Counted from the stretch's first letter, positions 8,386 to 15,685 are shown. The stretch: DNA of 20,925 nucleotides from Syntrophomonadaceae bacterium (GCA_030526885.1 JAUNBV010000002.1:11783-32707); one strand, 5' to 3'. The notes: generated from the letters alone by a model not told the origin. A program made the numbers and translations.

Positions 8386-8721
8386 ATGGTAATGCTCAGT
8401 ATTTTTTGTTTGCTGCTCGGATTGTTTGTCGGCTTTCAGGTCCCCATACTGTTGCCGGCAATCTATGCGCAATACGTTTCCATTGCATTGCTGGCGGCGC
8501 TGGACACAGTGTTTGGCGGTGTGCGTTCCATGATGGAAGGGGTTTTCGATAACACCATTTTCATCAGCGGGTTTATTGTCAACAGCCTGCTGGCCGCCGG
8601 TTTGGCCTGGCTGGGAGATCAGGTGGGAGTTGAATTATATCTGGCCGCAGTGGTGGTGTTTGGGGCGCGGTTATTCCAAAATCTGGGAATGATACGTCGC
8701 TATTTGTTGAAAAAATATTAA
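8386..8721 (+). CDS. sbp: Small basic membrane protein Sbp (DUF1290)
   Basis: This short hydrophobic protein of 111 residues matches the DUF1290/small basic protein family, which is named after B. subtilis Sbp and found next to DUF881 genes ahead of ftsZ. It has three or more probable transmembrane helices: about residues 3-20, a middle segment around LLAALDTVFGG and ISGFIVNSLLAAGLAWLG, and LAAVVVFGARLFQNLG. It ends in a basic tail (RRYLLKKY). The conserved GGVRSMMEGVFDNTIFISGF stretch supports the call. The first ATG at 8386 is taken; an ATG at 8392 is equally possible, as the ribosome-binding site is weak and the gene begins 3 nt after the DUF881 stop, implying coupling. Its molecular role is not known. 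Confidence 0.88.
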   Translation: MVMLSIFCLLLGLFVGFQVPILLPAIYAQYVSIALLAALDTVFGGVRSMMEGVFDNTIFISGFIVNSLLAAGLAWLGDQVGVELYLAAVVVFGARLFQNLGMIRRYLLKKY

Positions 8722-8796
8722 ATAAATTTGCCGTGAGCAAAGAGGAAATAGCCGCCGCCGTGTGGTATTAAAAGAGTAACGACAAGCGGCTGAAAA

Positions 8797-8827
8797 TTGC
8801 ATGAAGCATTGATTATATCACGATAAT
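8797..8827 (+). promoter_or_regulatory. Weak promoter candidate before ftsZ
   Basis: The 135-nt gap between sbp and ftsZ holds TTGCAT at 8797-8802 and GATAAT at 8822-8827, with a long 19-nt spacer, in an AT-rich stretch. The -10 matches five of six positions. A separate ftsZ promoter is common in other bacteria, but the spacing here is poor, so this is only a candidate. Confidence 0.28.
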
Positions 8828-8856
8828 AATATTACTTGGAAAAAGGAGGAAGAGTA

Positions 8857-9951
8857 ATGCCCTTGGATTTTGATGTGGATGTCCAGCAATTTGCGGTTAT
8901 TAAGGTAATTGGCGTCGGGGGTGGCGGCAGCAACGCTATCAACCGCATGATCGAGGCAGGGCTTCGAGGCGTGGAGTTTATTGCTGTTAATACAGATGCC
9001 CAAGCATTATACCATTCGAAAGCGGAAAAAAAGATCCAGATCGGAGAGAAACTCACCAAGGGTTTGGGAGCGGGTGCGGATCCGGAAATCGGGCAGCGTG
9101 CCGCCGAAGAGTCGGCGGATGAAATCGCCAAAGCCCTGGCTGAATCGGATATGGTGTTTGTTACCGCCGGTATGGGCGGAGGCACGGGCACGGGCGCAGC
9201 ACCCATCATCGCCCGCATCGCCCGCGATCAAGGGGCGCTTACGGTAGGCGTGGTGACACGCCCATTTTCTTTTGAAGGCCGGCGCCGGACGCAGCAGGCA
9301 GAAAACGGCATAATGGCTTTGCGCAGTGATGTGGACAGCCTGATAACCATACCCAATGACCGTTTGTTACAGGTGGTGGAGAAAAATACCGCTTTCGAGG
9401 ATGCCTTTCGTATCGCCGATGATATCCTGCGCCAGGGGGTGCAGGGCATTTCCGATTTAATCGCGGTACCAGGGGTTATAAACTGTGATTTTGCCGATGT
9501 GCAAACGGTGATGAAGAATACCGGCTCTGCTCTGATGGGGATTGGACGGGCCAGGGGTGAAAACCGGGCCTCCGATGCGGCGCGGATGGCGGTGTCCAGT
9601 CCGCTTTTGGAGACCACTATCGACGGCGCCAAGGGCGTCCTGCTCAGCATTAGCGGCGGTAGCGACCTTACCCTGTTCGAAATCAACGACGCAGCGCAGA
9701 TCATCCATGAATCGGCCGATATCGAGGCCAATATCATCTTCGGCGCCAATATTGACAACGAGCTGGGCGATGAGGTGCGGGTTACGGTAATCGCTACCGG
9801 CTTTGAAGTGCCGATGCCGGCGGGACGGCCGGAAATCAAACGGGGCGGTGGCACTGAAACACCTTTCGTGCGCACCCGCACCATCGAATCGCCCGCCGCC
9901 TTCAATACCCAGGGAGATTTGGAGATACCCACCTTTTTGAAGAAAAAATAG
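8857..9951 (+). CDS. ftsZ: Cell division GTPase FtsZ
   Basis: FtsZ is the tubulin homologue that forms the cytokinetic ring at midcell. The product is about 364 residues. It has IKVIGVGGGGSNAINRM at the N-terminus, the tubulin signature GGGTGTG at about residues 107-113, NDRLL, and the T7 synergy loop NCDFADV at about 209-215 with both catalytic aspartates. The C-terminal peptide is EIPTFLKKK, which in the family binds membrane anchors such as FtsA or SepF. The linker before it is short. The second position of the T7 loop is Cys where Val or Leu is usual. The ATG at 8857 follows AAAGGAGG (8842-8849) at 7 nt; an in-frame TTG at 8836 lies ahead of that site. No ftsA is present between ftsQ and ftsZ. 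A strong terminator follows. Confidence 0.98.
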   Translation: MPLDFDVDVQQFAVIKVIGVGGGGSNAINRMIEAGLRGVEFIAVNTDAQALYHSKAEKKIQIGEKLTKGLGAGADPEIGQRAAEESADEIAKALAESDMVFVTAGMGGGTGTGAAPIIARIARDQGALTVGVVTRPFSFEGRRRTQQAENGIMALRSDVDSLITIPNDRLLQVVEKNTAFEDAFRIADDILRQGVQGISDLIAVPGVINCDFADVQTVMKNTGSALMGIGRARGENRASDAARMAVSSPLLETTIDGAKGVLLSISGGSDLTLFEINDAAQIIHESADIEANIIFGANIDNELGDEVRVTVIATGFEVPMPAGRPEIKRGGGTETPFVRTRTIESPAAFNTQGDLEIPTFLKKK

Positions 9952-9992
9952 GTTTAAATCACATAAACATATAAATATCAACCGCAAGCGCG

Positions 9993-10018
9993 AACCGGGG
10001 TGAACGCCCCGGTTTTTT
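9993..10018 (+). terminator. Rho-independent terminator after ftsZ
   Basis: AACCGGGG at 9993-10000 pairs perfectly with CCCCGGTT at 10007-10014 across a 6-nt loop (TGAACG), giving an 8-bp GC-rich stem that runs into a T tract ending at 10018. It lies 42 nt after the ftsZ stop and ends the division cluster, so spoIIGA needs its own promoter. Confidence 0.93.
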
Positions 10019-10086
10019 GTGCTTTCTAAGGATTAAAAAGCTGTGGCGTGGGACAGGGTCTAACAAATTAATCCCCGCCATATCAA

Positions 10087-10092
10087 TATAAT
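10087..10092 (+). promoter_or_regulatory. Consensus -10 box immediately before spoIIGA
   Basis: TATAAT at 10087-10092 is a perfect -10 hexamer and ends only 6 nt before the spoIIGA ATG. Transcription starting at the usual distance would begin at or next to the start codon. No recognisable -35 hexamer lies at 16-18 nt. In B. subtilis the spoIIG promoter is activated by Spo0A and has an abnormal spacer, but I see no clear Spo0A box here. The match could be chance in an AT-rich stretch. Confidence 0.4.
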
Positions 10093-10098
10093 AAAGAC

Positions 10099-10974
10099 AT
10101 GAACACTGTATATGTTGATGTCAGTTTCGCGATTAATTTCCTGATGGATTACATCATTTTGTGGGCCAGCGGACGCATCACTCACGGGCGTATTCGTCAC
10201 CGGCGTCTGGCTTTGGCCGCCGCTCTGGGAGCGATATATGCCGTTGGCCAACTGTTTGCGCCGGCCATGCTCTATACCGGGCCGGTCAAGGTAATGATTT
10301 CCCTGCTCATGCTACGGATTGCTTTTACACCGGTAAACAAGAGCGATTTTGTAAAAAAGCTGGCCTGTTTTTATGCTATCAGCATTTTTGCGGGCGGTGT
10401 TTCCGTAGCAACCGCGTACTTATCCCTGGGAACGCCTTGGATTAAGGACTGGCTGCCTTTGGCGTTACTGCTGGCGGTGTTGAGCGCGATACTGATTGGG
10501 ACTCAGGGGGAACGCTGGCTGCTGCACAAGGTGGCTCCGGCGCTGCTCAATTATCCCATCCGCATCCAGATTGAAGGGCGTTTTTGTGAGGGCGCGGCAT
10601 TACTCGATACCGGCAACGGTTTGCTGGACCCCTTGAGCCGGAGGCCGGTAGTGGTGGCGGAATATGGGTGGCTGCGGGAATGCTTGCCCACCGAATTGGC
10701 GGCAGTTATGCAAGAGTCACAGGATGCTGAAGGTATGGCCCAGGTCATCGGCGCCAGTGTATGGGCTCACCGGCTGCGTATGATCCCTTTTTCATCGGTG
10801 GGGCGTCATCACGGAATGATGGCGGGATTGCGTTGCGATCACCTGACCATCGGCAGCGGCGCCCAACAAATAAGTCATCAAGATTTGGTTATTGCTATTT
10901 ATCCGGAACGGCTCAGCGCAGACAATGCATATCAGGCGCTTATCCCCTTCGGAGTGCTGAGGGAAAAAACTTAA
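10099..10974 (+). CDS. spoIIGA: Sporulation sigma-E factor-processing peptidase SpoIIGA
   Basis: SpoIIGA is the membrane-bound aspartic protease that cleaves pro-sigma-E in the mother cell after polar septation. The protein is 291 residues. Its N-terminal half is strongly hydrophobic with about five helices, starting VYVDVSFAINFLMDYIIL, which matches the family's opening. The soluble C-terminal half carries the active-site motif ALLDTGNGLLDPLSRRPVVV with DTG at about residues 170-172; the enzyme works as a dimer, each subunit supplying one Asp. The start at 10099 fits the family N-terminus, although no Shine-Dalgarno sequence is visible before it and a TATAAT sits 6 nt upstream. sigE, its substrate, follows after 20 nt, a classic pair. 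Confidence 0.96.
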   Translation: MNTVYVDVSFAINFLMDYIILWASGRITHGRIRHRRLALAAALGAIYAVGQLFAPAMLYTGPVKVMISLLMLRIAFTPVNKSDFVKKLACFYAISIFAGGVSVATAYLSLGTPWIKDWLPLALLLAVLSAILIGTQGERWLLHKVAPALLNYPIRIQIEGRFCEGAALLDTGNGLLDPLSRRPVVVAEYGWLRECLPTELAAVMQESQDAEGMAQVIGASVWAHRLRMIPFSSVGRHHGMMAGLRCDHLTIGSGAQQISHQDLVIAIYPERLSADNAYQALIPFGVLREKT

Positions 10975-10994
10975 ACCAAAGGGAGGAAAAATGC

Positions 10995-11720
10995 GTGAGA
11001 CTTACTGATCAGATTATGACCCTAAAACTGCAACTGCTGCGCTGGTATCTGGAACAGCATCATCCGGAATACCTTCATTACATAGGCACCGCCGAGGTCT
11101 TGCCGCCACCGCTCACCGAGACGGAGGAAAAACAGTTGATCACCGGTCTGGCCGAGGGCGATCTGAGCGTAAAAGCTGCGCTGATAGAGCATAACCTGAG
11201 GCTGGTGGTATATATCGCCCGCAAATTTGAAAACACCGGCCTGAATGTGGAGGACATGATCTCTATTGGCACCATAGGCCTCATCAAGGCGGTCAATACC
11301 TTCGAGCCCAGTAAAAACATTAAGCTGGCCACCTACGCTTCCCGCTGCATCGAAAACGAAATTTTAATGTATCTAAGGCGCAGCCTCAAGAATAAAGCCG
11401 AGGTGTCGCTGGATGAGCCGCTTAATGTGGATTGGGACGGCAATGAGCTGTTGCTTTCCGATATTCTGGGAACCGAAAGCGATGTGATCTACAAAAAAAT
11501 TGAAGTCGAAGTGGAAAAGAATATGTTGTGGCAGGCTATGTATAAGCTGTCCCCTCGCGAGCGCACTATTATCCAGATGCGCTTTGGCCTGCAGGACGGG
11601 GAAGAAAAGACCCAGAAGGAAGTGGCCGACGCCCTGGGCATTTCGCAGTCCTACATCTCGCGGTTGGAAAAACGCATCCTGAAACGCTTGCAGCGCGAAA
11701 TAAAGAAGTATGACCAGTAA
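10995..11720 (+). CDS. sigE: RNA polymerase sporulation sigma factor SigE (pro-sigma-E)
   Basis: Pro-sigma-E is the early mother-cell sigma factor, held inactive by an N-terminal pro-sequence until SpoIIGA removes it. I use the GTG at 10995, which has GGGAGG 8 nt upstream (10981-10986), giving a protein of about 241 residues. The reading frame is open further upstream, but that part overlaps spoIIGA in another frame. The first ~28 residues are the probable pro-sequence, ending just before YIGTAEVLPPPL as in B. subtilis. Region 2 follows (HNLRLVVYIARKFENTG, then SIGTIGLIKAVNTF, ASRCIENEILMYLRR), then the DEPLNVDWDGNELLLSD segment typical of SigE, and region 4 with a helix-turn-helix (TQKEVADALGISQSYISRLE). 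All regions look intact. sigG, which often follows sigE, is absent. Confidence 0.97.
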   Translation: MRLTDQIMTLKLQLLRWYLEQHHPEYLHYIGTAEVLPPPLTETEEKQLITGLAEGDLSVKAALIEHNLRLVVYIARKFENTGLNVEDMISIGTIGLIKAVNTFEPSKNIKLATYASRCIENEILMYLRRSLKNKAEVSLDEPLNVDWDGNELLLSDILGTESDVIYKKIEVEVEKNMLWQAMYKLSPRERTIIQMRFGLQDGEEKTQKEVADALGISQSYISRLEKRILKRLQREIKKYDQ

Positions 11721-11738
11721 AAAGCTGTAATCGGGCTC

Positions 11739-11767
11739 TTTGCGCATACCCCAGCGCAAAAATTTTT
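11739..11767 (+). terminator. Terminator after sigE
   Basis: TTTGCGC at 11739-11745 and GCGCAAA at 11754-11760 form a 7-bp stem with an 8-nt loop, followed by AATTTTT at 11761-11767. It lies 18 nt after the sigE stop and is a plausible intrinsic terminator for the spoIIGA-sigE operon, weaker than the one after ftsZ. Confidence 0.7.
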
Positions 11768-11925
11768 CAAAGCCTCGCTGCCGGCGGGTTTGATTACCTG
11801 CGCGGCCCTATTTTCTGCCGTTCTGCGGATTAATCATCTGCCCCTTTGCCGTGCCCGATTTTGATGAATTTTTAACAAAATAATGTTTTTATTTCAATTA
11901 TTATTTTATTTTGCAGGATTTTAAA

Positions 11926-11972
11926 CGTCAGTTGACGAATATTATTGTGACGGAATAAATAAGCCGGCGTCA
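11926..11972 (+). promoter_or_regulatory. Possible promoter with TGACG operator-like repeats before the acyl-CoA synthetase
   Basis: In the 280-nt gap between sigE and the synthetase, a perfect palindrome CGTCA-GT-TGACG lies at 11926-11937. Its right arm overlaps a -35-like TTGACG (11932-11937), and a loose -10 (AATAAA, 11954-11959) follows at 16 nt. Another TGACG lies at 11948-11952 and an inverted CGTCA at 11968-11972. Four half-sites in 47 bp at a likely promoter look like a repressor operator. The regulator is unknown and the promoter match is only moderate. Confidence 0.42.
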
Positions 11973-11978
11973 GCCGGC
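11963..11978. repeat. Short inverted repeat in the leader of the acyl-CoA synthetase gene
   Basis: GCCGGC at 11963-11968 and GCCGGC at 11973-11978 can pair across the four-base loop GTCA. It lies just before the GAGAGGGG ribosome-binding site (11983-11990). There is no following T tract, so it is not a terminator; it could stabilise the mRNA 5' end or be chance. Confidence 0.45.
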
Positions 11979-12000
11979 AACAGAGAGGGGTTTTTAGTGA

Positions 12001-13965
12001 ATGGGGCAGGTACATTATGTCAATGGACAGACTTTGTGTGGGGTGTTTTACCGCACGGCCAAGACTTTTCCGGATCGTCCCGCGCAGCGGTTCGCGCCGG
12101 AGAGATTTGACCATGATCACAATGGAGAATTGACCTGGAGCCAGCTGCGGGAACGCGTGGAACTGATTGGGTGCGGTTTGCTGGAGATGGGGCTGGAAAT
12201 CAGGGACCGGGTGGCGATGGCTTCTGCCAATAGTCCGTACTGGACGGCGGCCGACCTTGGAACCATGTGTGTCGGCGGCGTTACCACCACCATTTTTCCC
12301 ACCCTGTCGCTTAACGAGATAAGATACATCGTGAATGATTCCGAGAGCCGCTATATGTATGTGGGCGACGAAAAGATACTGGCGCGGGTGCTGGAAGGGT
12401 TCGACTCCATGCCCACGCTGCAGAAGGTGATCGTGCTCAGGCTCAACTATGTCAGCGACGACCCGCGGGTGATGTCTCTGGGTCAGCTCATCCAGATGGG
12501 GCAGGACAGCTTCAATAAAAATATCTCCCTGTATCATCACCGCCTGCGCAATCTGAATCTGAGCGATTGGGCCACCATCATCTATACTTCGGGAACTACC
12601 GGCGAGGGTAAGGGGGCGGTGCTCACCCATTATTCGTTCTGCACCCGCCTTGATACCATAGACGAGTGTTATGCGCAGGGCAATATGCGGCTCGACGAAA
12701 ACGATGTGTGCCTGTCGGTGCTTCCGCTGTCGCATGTTTTTGAGCGCGCCTGTGCCCAGCTTTTGTGTATGTCTTACGGCTGTTGTATGTGTTTTGCGGA
12801 AAGCCCTTCTACCATTGTGGCCGATTTGGCGCGTTTCCGCCCCACGTTCTTTTCCATCGTGCCGCGTATTCTGGAAAAGGTGTATGTCACCTTGAATAAT
12901 ACCATGTCCGCCGATCCCAAAAAGAAAAAGATTTTTGACTGGGCGTGCAAGGTAGGCCGGGAGGCGTTGGAATACCGCGCTGACGACCATGGGCGCTACA
13001 ATCTTTCGCCTTCGTTCGACCCTAAAGTGATGCCGCCGGTTCTTAGGCTCAAGCTGGCGATAGCGGAAAAACTGGTGTTTTCCAAGATTAAAGCCCTGTT
13101 TGGCGGACGCTTTCGTTTCGGTTTTACCGCCGGTACCGGCGTGGGGCTGGAACTGCAGCTCTTCTTCTGGGCCATGGGCCTGCCGTTTTTGCAGGGTTAC
13201 GGCCTGACCGAGACGGCCAGCTCTTTGGCCTGCAGCAAGCTGGACCTGGCTAAACCGGGGACTCTGGGCCAGGCTCAATTCGGCTCCTGGTGGCGTCTGG
13301 CGGACGACGGAGAGATACAGGTCACGGGTATCGGGTTGATGGATCATTACCTGAACAAGCCGGAGGCCACCGCTGAGGTGATGGTTATGGAAGGCGTGGT
13401 AAGGTGGTTTAAGACCGGCGATGTCGCCGAGATGGACGAGGACGGTTTTTACCGCATGGTGGATCGCAAAAAGGCCATCATCTGCACTTTGAACGGCAAA
13501 AATATTGCGCCCGCCAAGGTGGAAGGCTGTTACGCCACCAGCCAGATCATCGAGCAGATATTTACGCTGGGCGACGAGCGTCCCTGCATTGCCGCGCTGG
13601 TGGTGCCAAACTTTGCCTATTTCATGGAGCAGTTCGATGCCCAGGGCATCGACTATGACAAATCGGTGCTAAAATATGCCGAAATCAACGGTGCGCCGAC
13701 CTGTGTCGAGGTGGGCGACGACTTCATCCGGCAGCCCATGCTGAGAACCATGATCGATGCGGAGATTAAAGAAAACAATAAGCTGGTCGAGGACTTTGAG
13801 GGCATAAAACAGTATGAGATATTGCGCACCCGTTTCACCGAGGAAAACGGGCAGCTGACGCCCACCGCCAAGTATAAGAAGCACGTGCTGCTCAAAGATT
13901 ATGCCGAGGTGATAGAGGAGATGTACCGGCGTGATCCTGCCGGCCACGGCGCCGCCAAGGCGTAA
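12001..13965 (+). CDS. Long-chain acyl-CoA synthetase (AMP-dependent ligase)
   Basis: This 654-residue enzyme belongs to the adenylate-forming superfamily and most resembles long-chain fatty acid--CoA ligases. These activate a carboxylic acid to acyl-AMP and then to acyl-CoA in the cytoplasm or at the membrane. The P-loop-like motif IIYTSGTTGEGKGAVLTH is at about 193-210, GYGLTETA at about 399-406, the hinge region WFKTGDVAEMDEDGFYRMVD at about 469-488, then RKKAIICTLNGKNIAPAKVE, and a C-terminal LTPTAKYKKHV lysine region. Deviations are GEGKG where GxPKG is usual and FTAGTGVGLE where family members have an SGGAPL-like turn, so substrate range cannot be read off. The ATG at 12001 follows GAGAGGGG by 10 nt. 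The gene stands alone with its own promoter region and terminator. The long opposite-strand frame here is a shadow. Confidence 0.9.
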   Translation: MGQVHYVNGQTLCGVFYRTAKTFPDRPAQRFAPERFDHDHNGELTWSQLRERVELIGCGLLEMGLEIRDRVAMASANSPYWTAADLGTMCVGGVTTTIFPTLSLNEIRYIVNDSESRYMYVGDEKILARVLEGFDSMPTLQKVIVLRLNYVSDDPRVMSLGQLIQMGQDSFNKNISLYHHRLRNLNLSDWATIIYTSGTTGEGKGAVLTHYSFCTRLDTIDECYAQGNMRLDENDVCLSVLPLSHVFERACAQLLCMSYGCCMCFAESPSTIVADLARFRPTFFSIVPRILEKVYVTLNNTMSADPKKKKIFDWACKVGREALEYRADDHGRYNLSPSFDPKVMPPVLRLKLAIAEKLVFSKIKALFGGRFRFGFTAGTGVGLELQLFFWAMGLPFLQGYGLTETASSLACSKLDLAKPGTLGQAQFGSWWRLADDGEIQVTGIGLMDHYLNKPEATAEVMVMEGVVRWFKTGDVAEMDEDGFYRMVDRKKAIICTLNGKNIAPAKVEGCYATSQIIEQIFTLGDERPCIAALVVPNFAYFMEQFDAQGIDYDKSVLKYAEINGAPTCVEVGDDFIRQPMLRTMIDAEIKENNKLVEDFEGIKQYEILRTRFTEENGQLTPTAKYKKHVLLKDYAEVIEEMYRRDPAGHGAAKA

Positions 13966-14027
13966 GCGTCACCGGTAAGCGGTAGTTATCGGGAAATGCC
14001 GCTAAAGAACGTTTGGCGCGGCATGTT

Positions 14028-14064
14028 AAAAAGCCTTGAAACCGTATGGTTTCAAGGCTTTTTT
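14028..14064. terminator. Bidirectional terminator between convergent genes
   Basis: AAAAAGCCTTGAAACC at 14028-14043 and GGTTTCAAGGCTTTTT at 14048-14063 are perfect reverse complements across a 4-nt loop (GTAT), a 16-bp stem. It ends in T runs when read from either strand, so it can stop the acyl-CoA synthetase transcript and the convergent CoA transferase transcript. Confidence 0.95.
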
Positions 14065-14088
14065 GTTTGTTTTATGCCAGTGGCTACT

Positions 14089-15468
14089 CTATTCGATCTT
14101 ATTGCTGCGCCGCCAGATCTTTTGATTCTGGGCGTGTTTGATCAGCTCGTCGCGGAAGTCGGGGTGAGCGATATTGATGAGTTTTTCGGCCCGGACCCAG
14201 GTGCAGTTGGCCTTGAGGGCGGCCACGCCGTATTCGGTCACGATCATGTGAGCGGTCTGGCGCGGGATGGTGACGATGGTGCCGTGCTCGAAGAAGGGAA
14301 CGATACGCGATACCACGGTGCCGTCCTTTTTGGTATGGGTGGAGGGCAGGCAGATCATGCTGCGGCCGCCCTTGGACCAGTAAGCGGCGTTGACGAAATC
14401 CGTCATGCCGCCATTGCCGGATACCTGTTGGAAGCCGTTGCTCTCCGCGTTGACCTGACCGTAAAGGTCTACCTGCAGGCACTGGTTGACGGAGATCAAG
14501 TTGTCGATACTGGAGATGCGTAAAGGATGGTTGGCGTAATACACTTCATAGGAAGCGATGCCGGGGTTATGGTCTATCCATTCATACAAATGCCTGCCGC
14601 CCAGCGCAAAGGTATACACCACGCGGTTGGTATCGGTAAGGCTGTACTTGCCGTTCATCTTGCCGCTTTCCACCAGATCCATATAGGCATCGACCAGCAT
14701 TTCGGTCTGGCCGCTTAAATTCTTCAGGTCGGTTTCCGCGATCATCTTGCCCAGGGAGTTCGGCATGGCGCCGATACCCAACTGCACACAGTCGCCGTCG
14801 CGGATGAAGTCCAGTACGTTATGGGCGATTTTCATATCGGTCTCGGTGGGTTCGGGATTGGCCAGTTCAAACAGGGGGTCGTTTTCGCTCTCAATAATGA
14901 TATCGACATCCGAGATATGAATGCGTTCGCGGTTGCCGCCATAGGCCCAGGGTATGTTCTCGTTGATTTCCACCACGGCGTATTGCGCGCTTTCTAACTG
15001 GCTATAAGTAACGGAATTATGGATACCAAAATTAAAAAAACCGTGTTTATCCATCGGGGTAGTGCGGACAATACAGGCTTTGCGGGCTGTGTTTTGCGAT
15101 TTGATGGGGTCGTCATGTACGAAGCGGAAGAAATTATCGGATTCCCCGTAGGTGACCGGATGATAGAAAACTCCGCCGCACATCTGCTGCATGATACGGG
15201 TGGCCGCGGAAAAATGGAGATCGAGCCAGGTAAATACCTCTCCCTGCACATCCTGCATGACTGTCTGCGGGATGGGGGGGACGGTGACTGCGGTCATCAG
15301 CTTTACATCCGAAAGTTCCGCTTTGCGTTCGGCGAGAGCGGCATCGAAAGCCACCGGTTTGCCATTGAACATAGCGTAATCGATCCAGTCCCCCGATTCA
15401 ACAATTTTGGCAGCCTCCGCTGCGGTCTGCAGTTTGTCCTTGTACATTTGCATAAAGTCTCTTGCCAT
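14089..15468 (-). CDS. Acetyl-CoA hydrolase/transferase family acyl-CoA:CoA transferase (copy 1)
   Basis: This 459-residue protein belongs to the family that includes butyryl-CoA:acetate and 4-hydroxybutyrate CoA-transferases. They move CoA between an acyl-CoA and a free acid through a glutamyl-CoA thioester, saving ATP. Visible are the N-terminal domain with PMDKHGFFNFG (about 138-148), VVEINENIPW, the CoA-binding VQLGIGAMPNSLG (about 228-240), the probable catalytic Glu in GQTEMLVDAYMDLVESG (E256), GGMTDFVNAAYWSKGGRSMI (from about 353), and the C-terminal VTEYGVAALKA and HPDFRDELI motifs. The ATG at 15468 is preceded on the minus strand by GGAGG at 7-8 nt. A butyryl-CoA:acetate role would suit a fatty-acid-metabolising anaerobe, but acetate, butyrate, propionate or 4-hydroxybutyrate specificity cannot be separated by eye. 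A paralogue lies at 18691-20052. Confidence 0.92.
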   Translation of the reverse strand: MARDFMQMYKDKLQTAAEAAKIVESGDWIDYAMFNGKPVAFDAALAERKAELSDVKLMTAVTVPPIPQTVMQDVQGEVFTWLDLHFSAATRIMQQMCGGVFYHPVTYGESDNFFRFVHDDPIKSQNTARKACIVRTTPMDKHGFFNFGIHNSVTYSQLESAQYAVVEINENIPWAYGGNRERIHISDVDIIIESENDPLFELANPEPTETDMKIAHNVLDFIRDGDCVQLGIGAMPNSLGKMIAETDLKNLSGQTEMLVDAYMDLVESGKMNGKYSLTDTNRVVYTFALGGRHLYEWIDHNPGIASYEVYYANHPLRISSIDNLISVNQCLQVDLYGQVNAESNGFQQVSGNGGMTDFVNAAYWSKGGRSMICLPSTHTKKDGTVVSRIVPFFEHGTIVTIPRQTAHMIVTEYGVAALKANCTWVRAEKLINIAHPDFRDELIKHAQNQKIWRRSNKIE

Positions 15469-15522
15469 AGTAACGCCTCCTCACAATATTTTCAGAATAT
15501 TCTCTCGCTATCCCACCCGTCA

Positions 15523-15551
15523 ATTATATACTAAACCGGGCGGGAAATAAA
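15523..15551 (-). promoter_or_regulatory. Probable promoter of CoA transferase copy 1
   Basis: On the minus strand a perfect TATAAT lies at 15528-15523, with a weak -35 (TTTATT) 17 nt upstream at 15551-15546. The expected transcript start is near 15516, giving a leader of about 48 nt before the ATG at 15468. A TGACG pentamer (15522-15518) abuts the -10, and a 10-bp palindrome AGAATATTCT (15494-15503) lies in the leader. Confidence 0.45.
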
Positions 15552-15685
15552 CAATATTAATTAAAAATATTATCGGAAAGCGCAATTTAGTATCATGACA
15601 TGGCCGGAGGCGGGGATGAATAGTAATTAAACATAAGAACGACGGCAGCCAAAGATTGATGCTGCCGAAGGGAGAAGTAAGAGAG

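Noticed and set aside
10761..10994. Upstream extension of the sigE reading frame
   Set aside because: It overlaps spoIIGA in another frame and lacks SigE similarity; the GTG at 10995 has a good ribosome-binding site and gives the expected pro-sequence length.
11872..13347. A 491-codon open frame on the minus strand opposite the acyl-CoA synthetase gene
   Set aside because: Its translation is rich in His, Arg, Gln and Pro with no domain pattern, and it lies antisense to a well-supported enzyme gene; it is a codon-bias shadow.
13996..14523. Plus-strand open frame over the 3' part of CoA transferase copy 1
   Set aside because: It is antisense to clear transferase motifs and its start runs through the terminator hairpin; no family features are seen.
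15019..15534. Plus-strand open frame over the 5' part of CoA transferase copy 1
   Set aside because: It mirrors the transferase sequence and extends into its promoter; no ribosome-binding site or recognisable domain.
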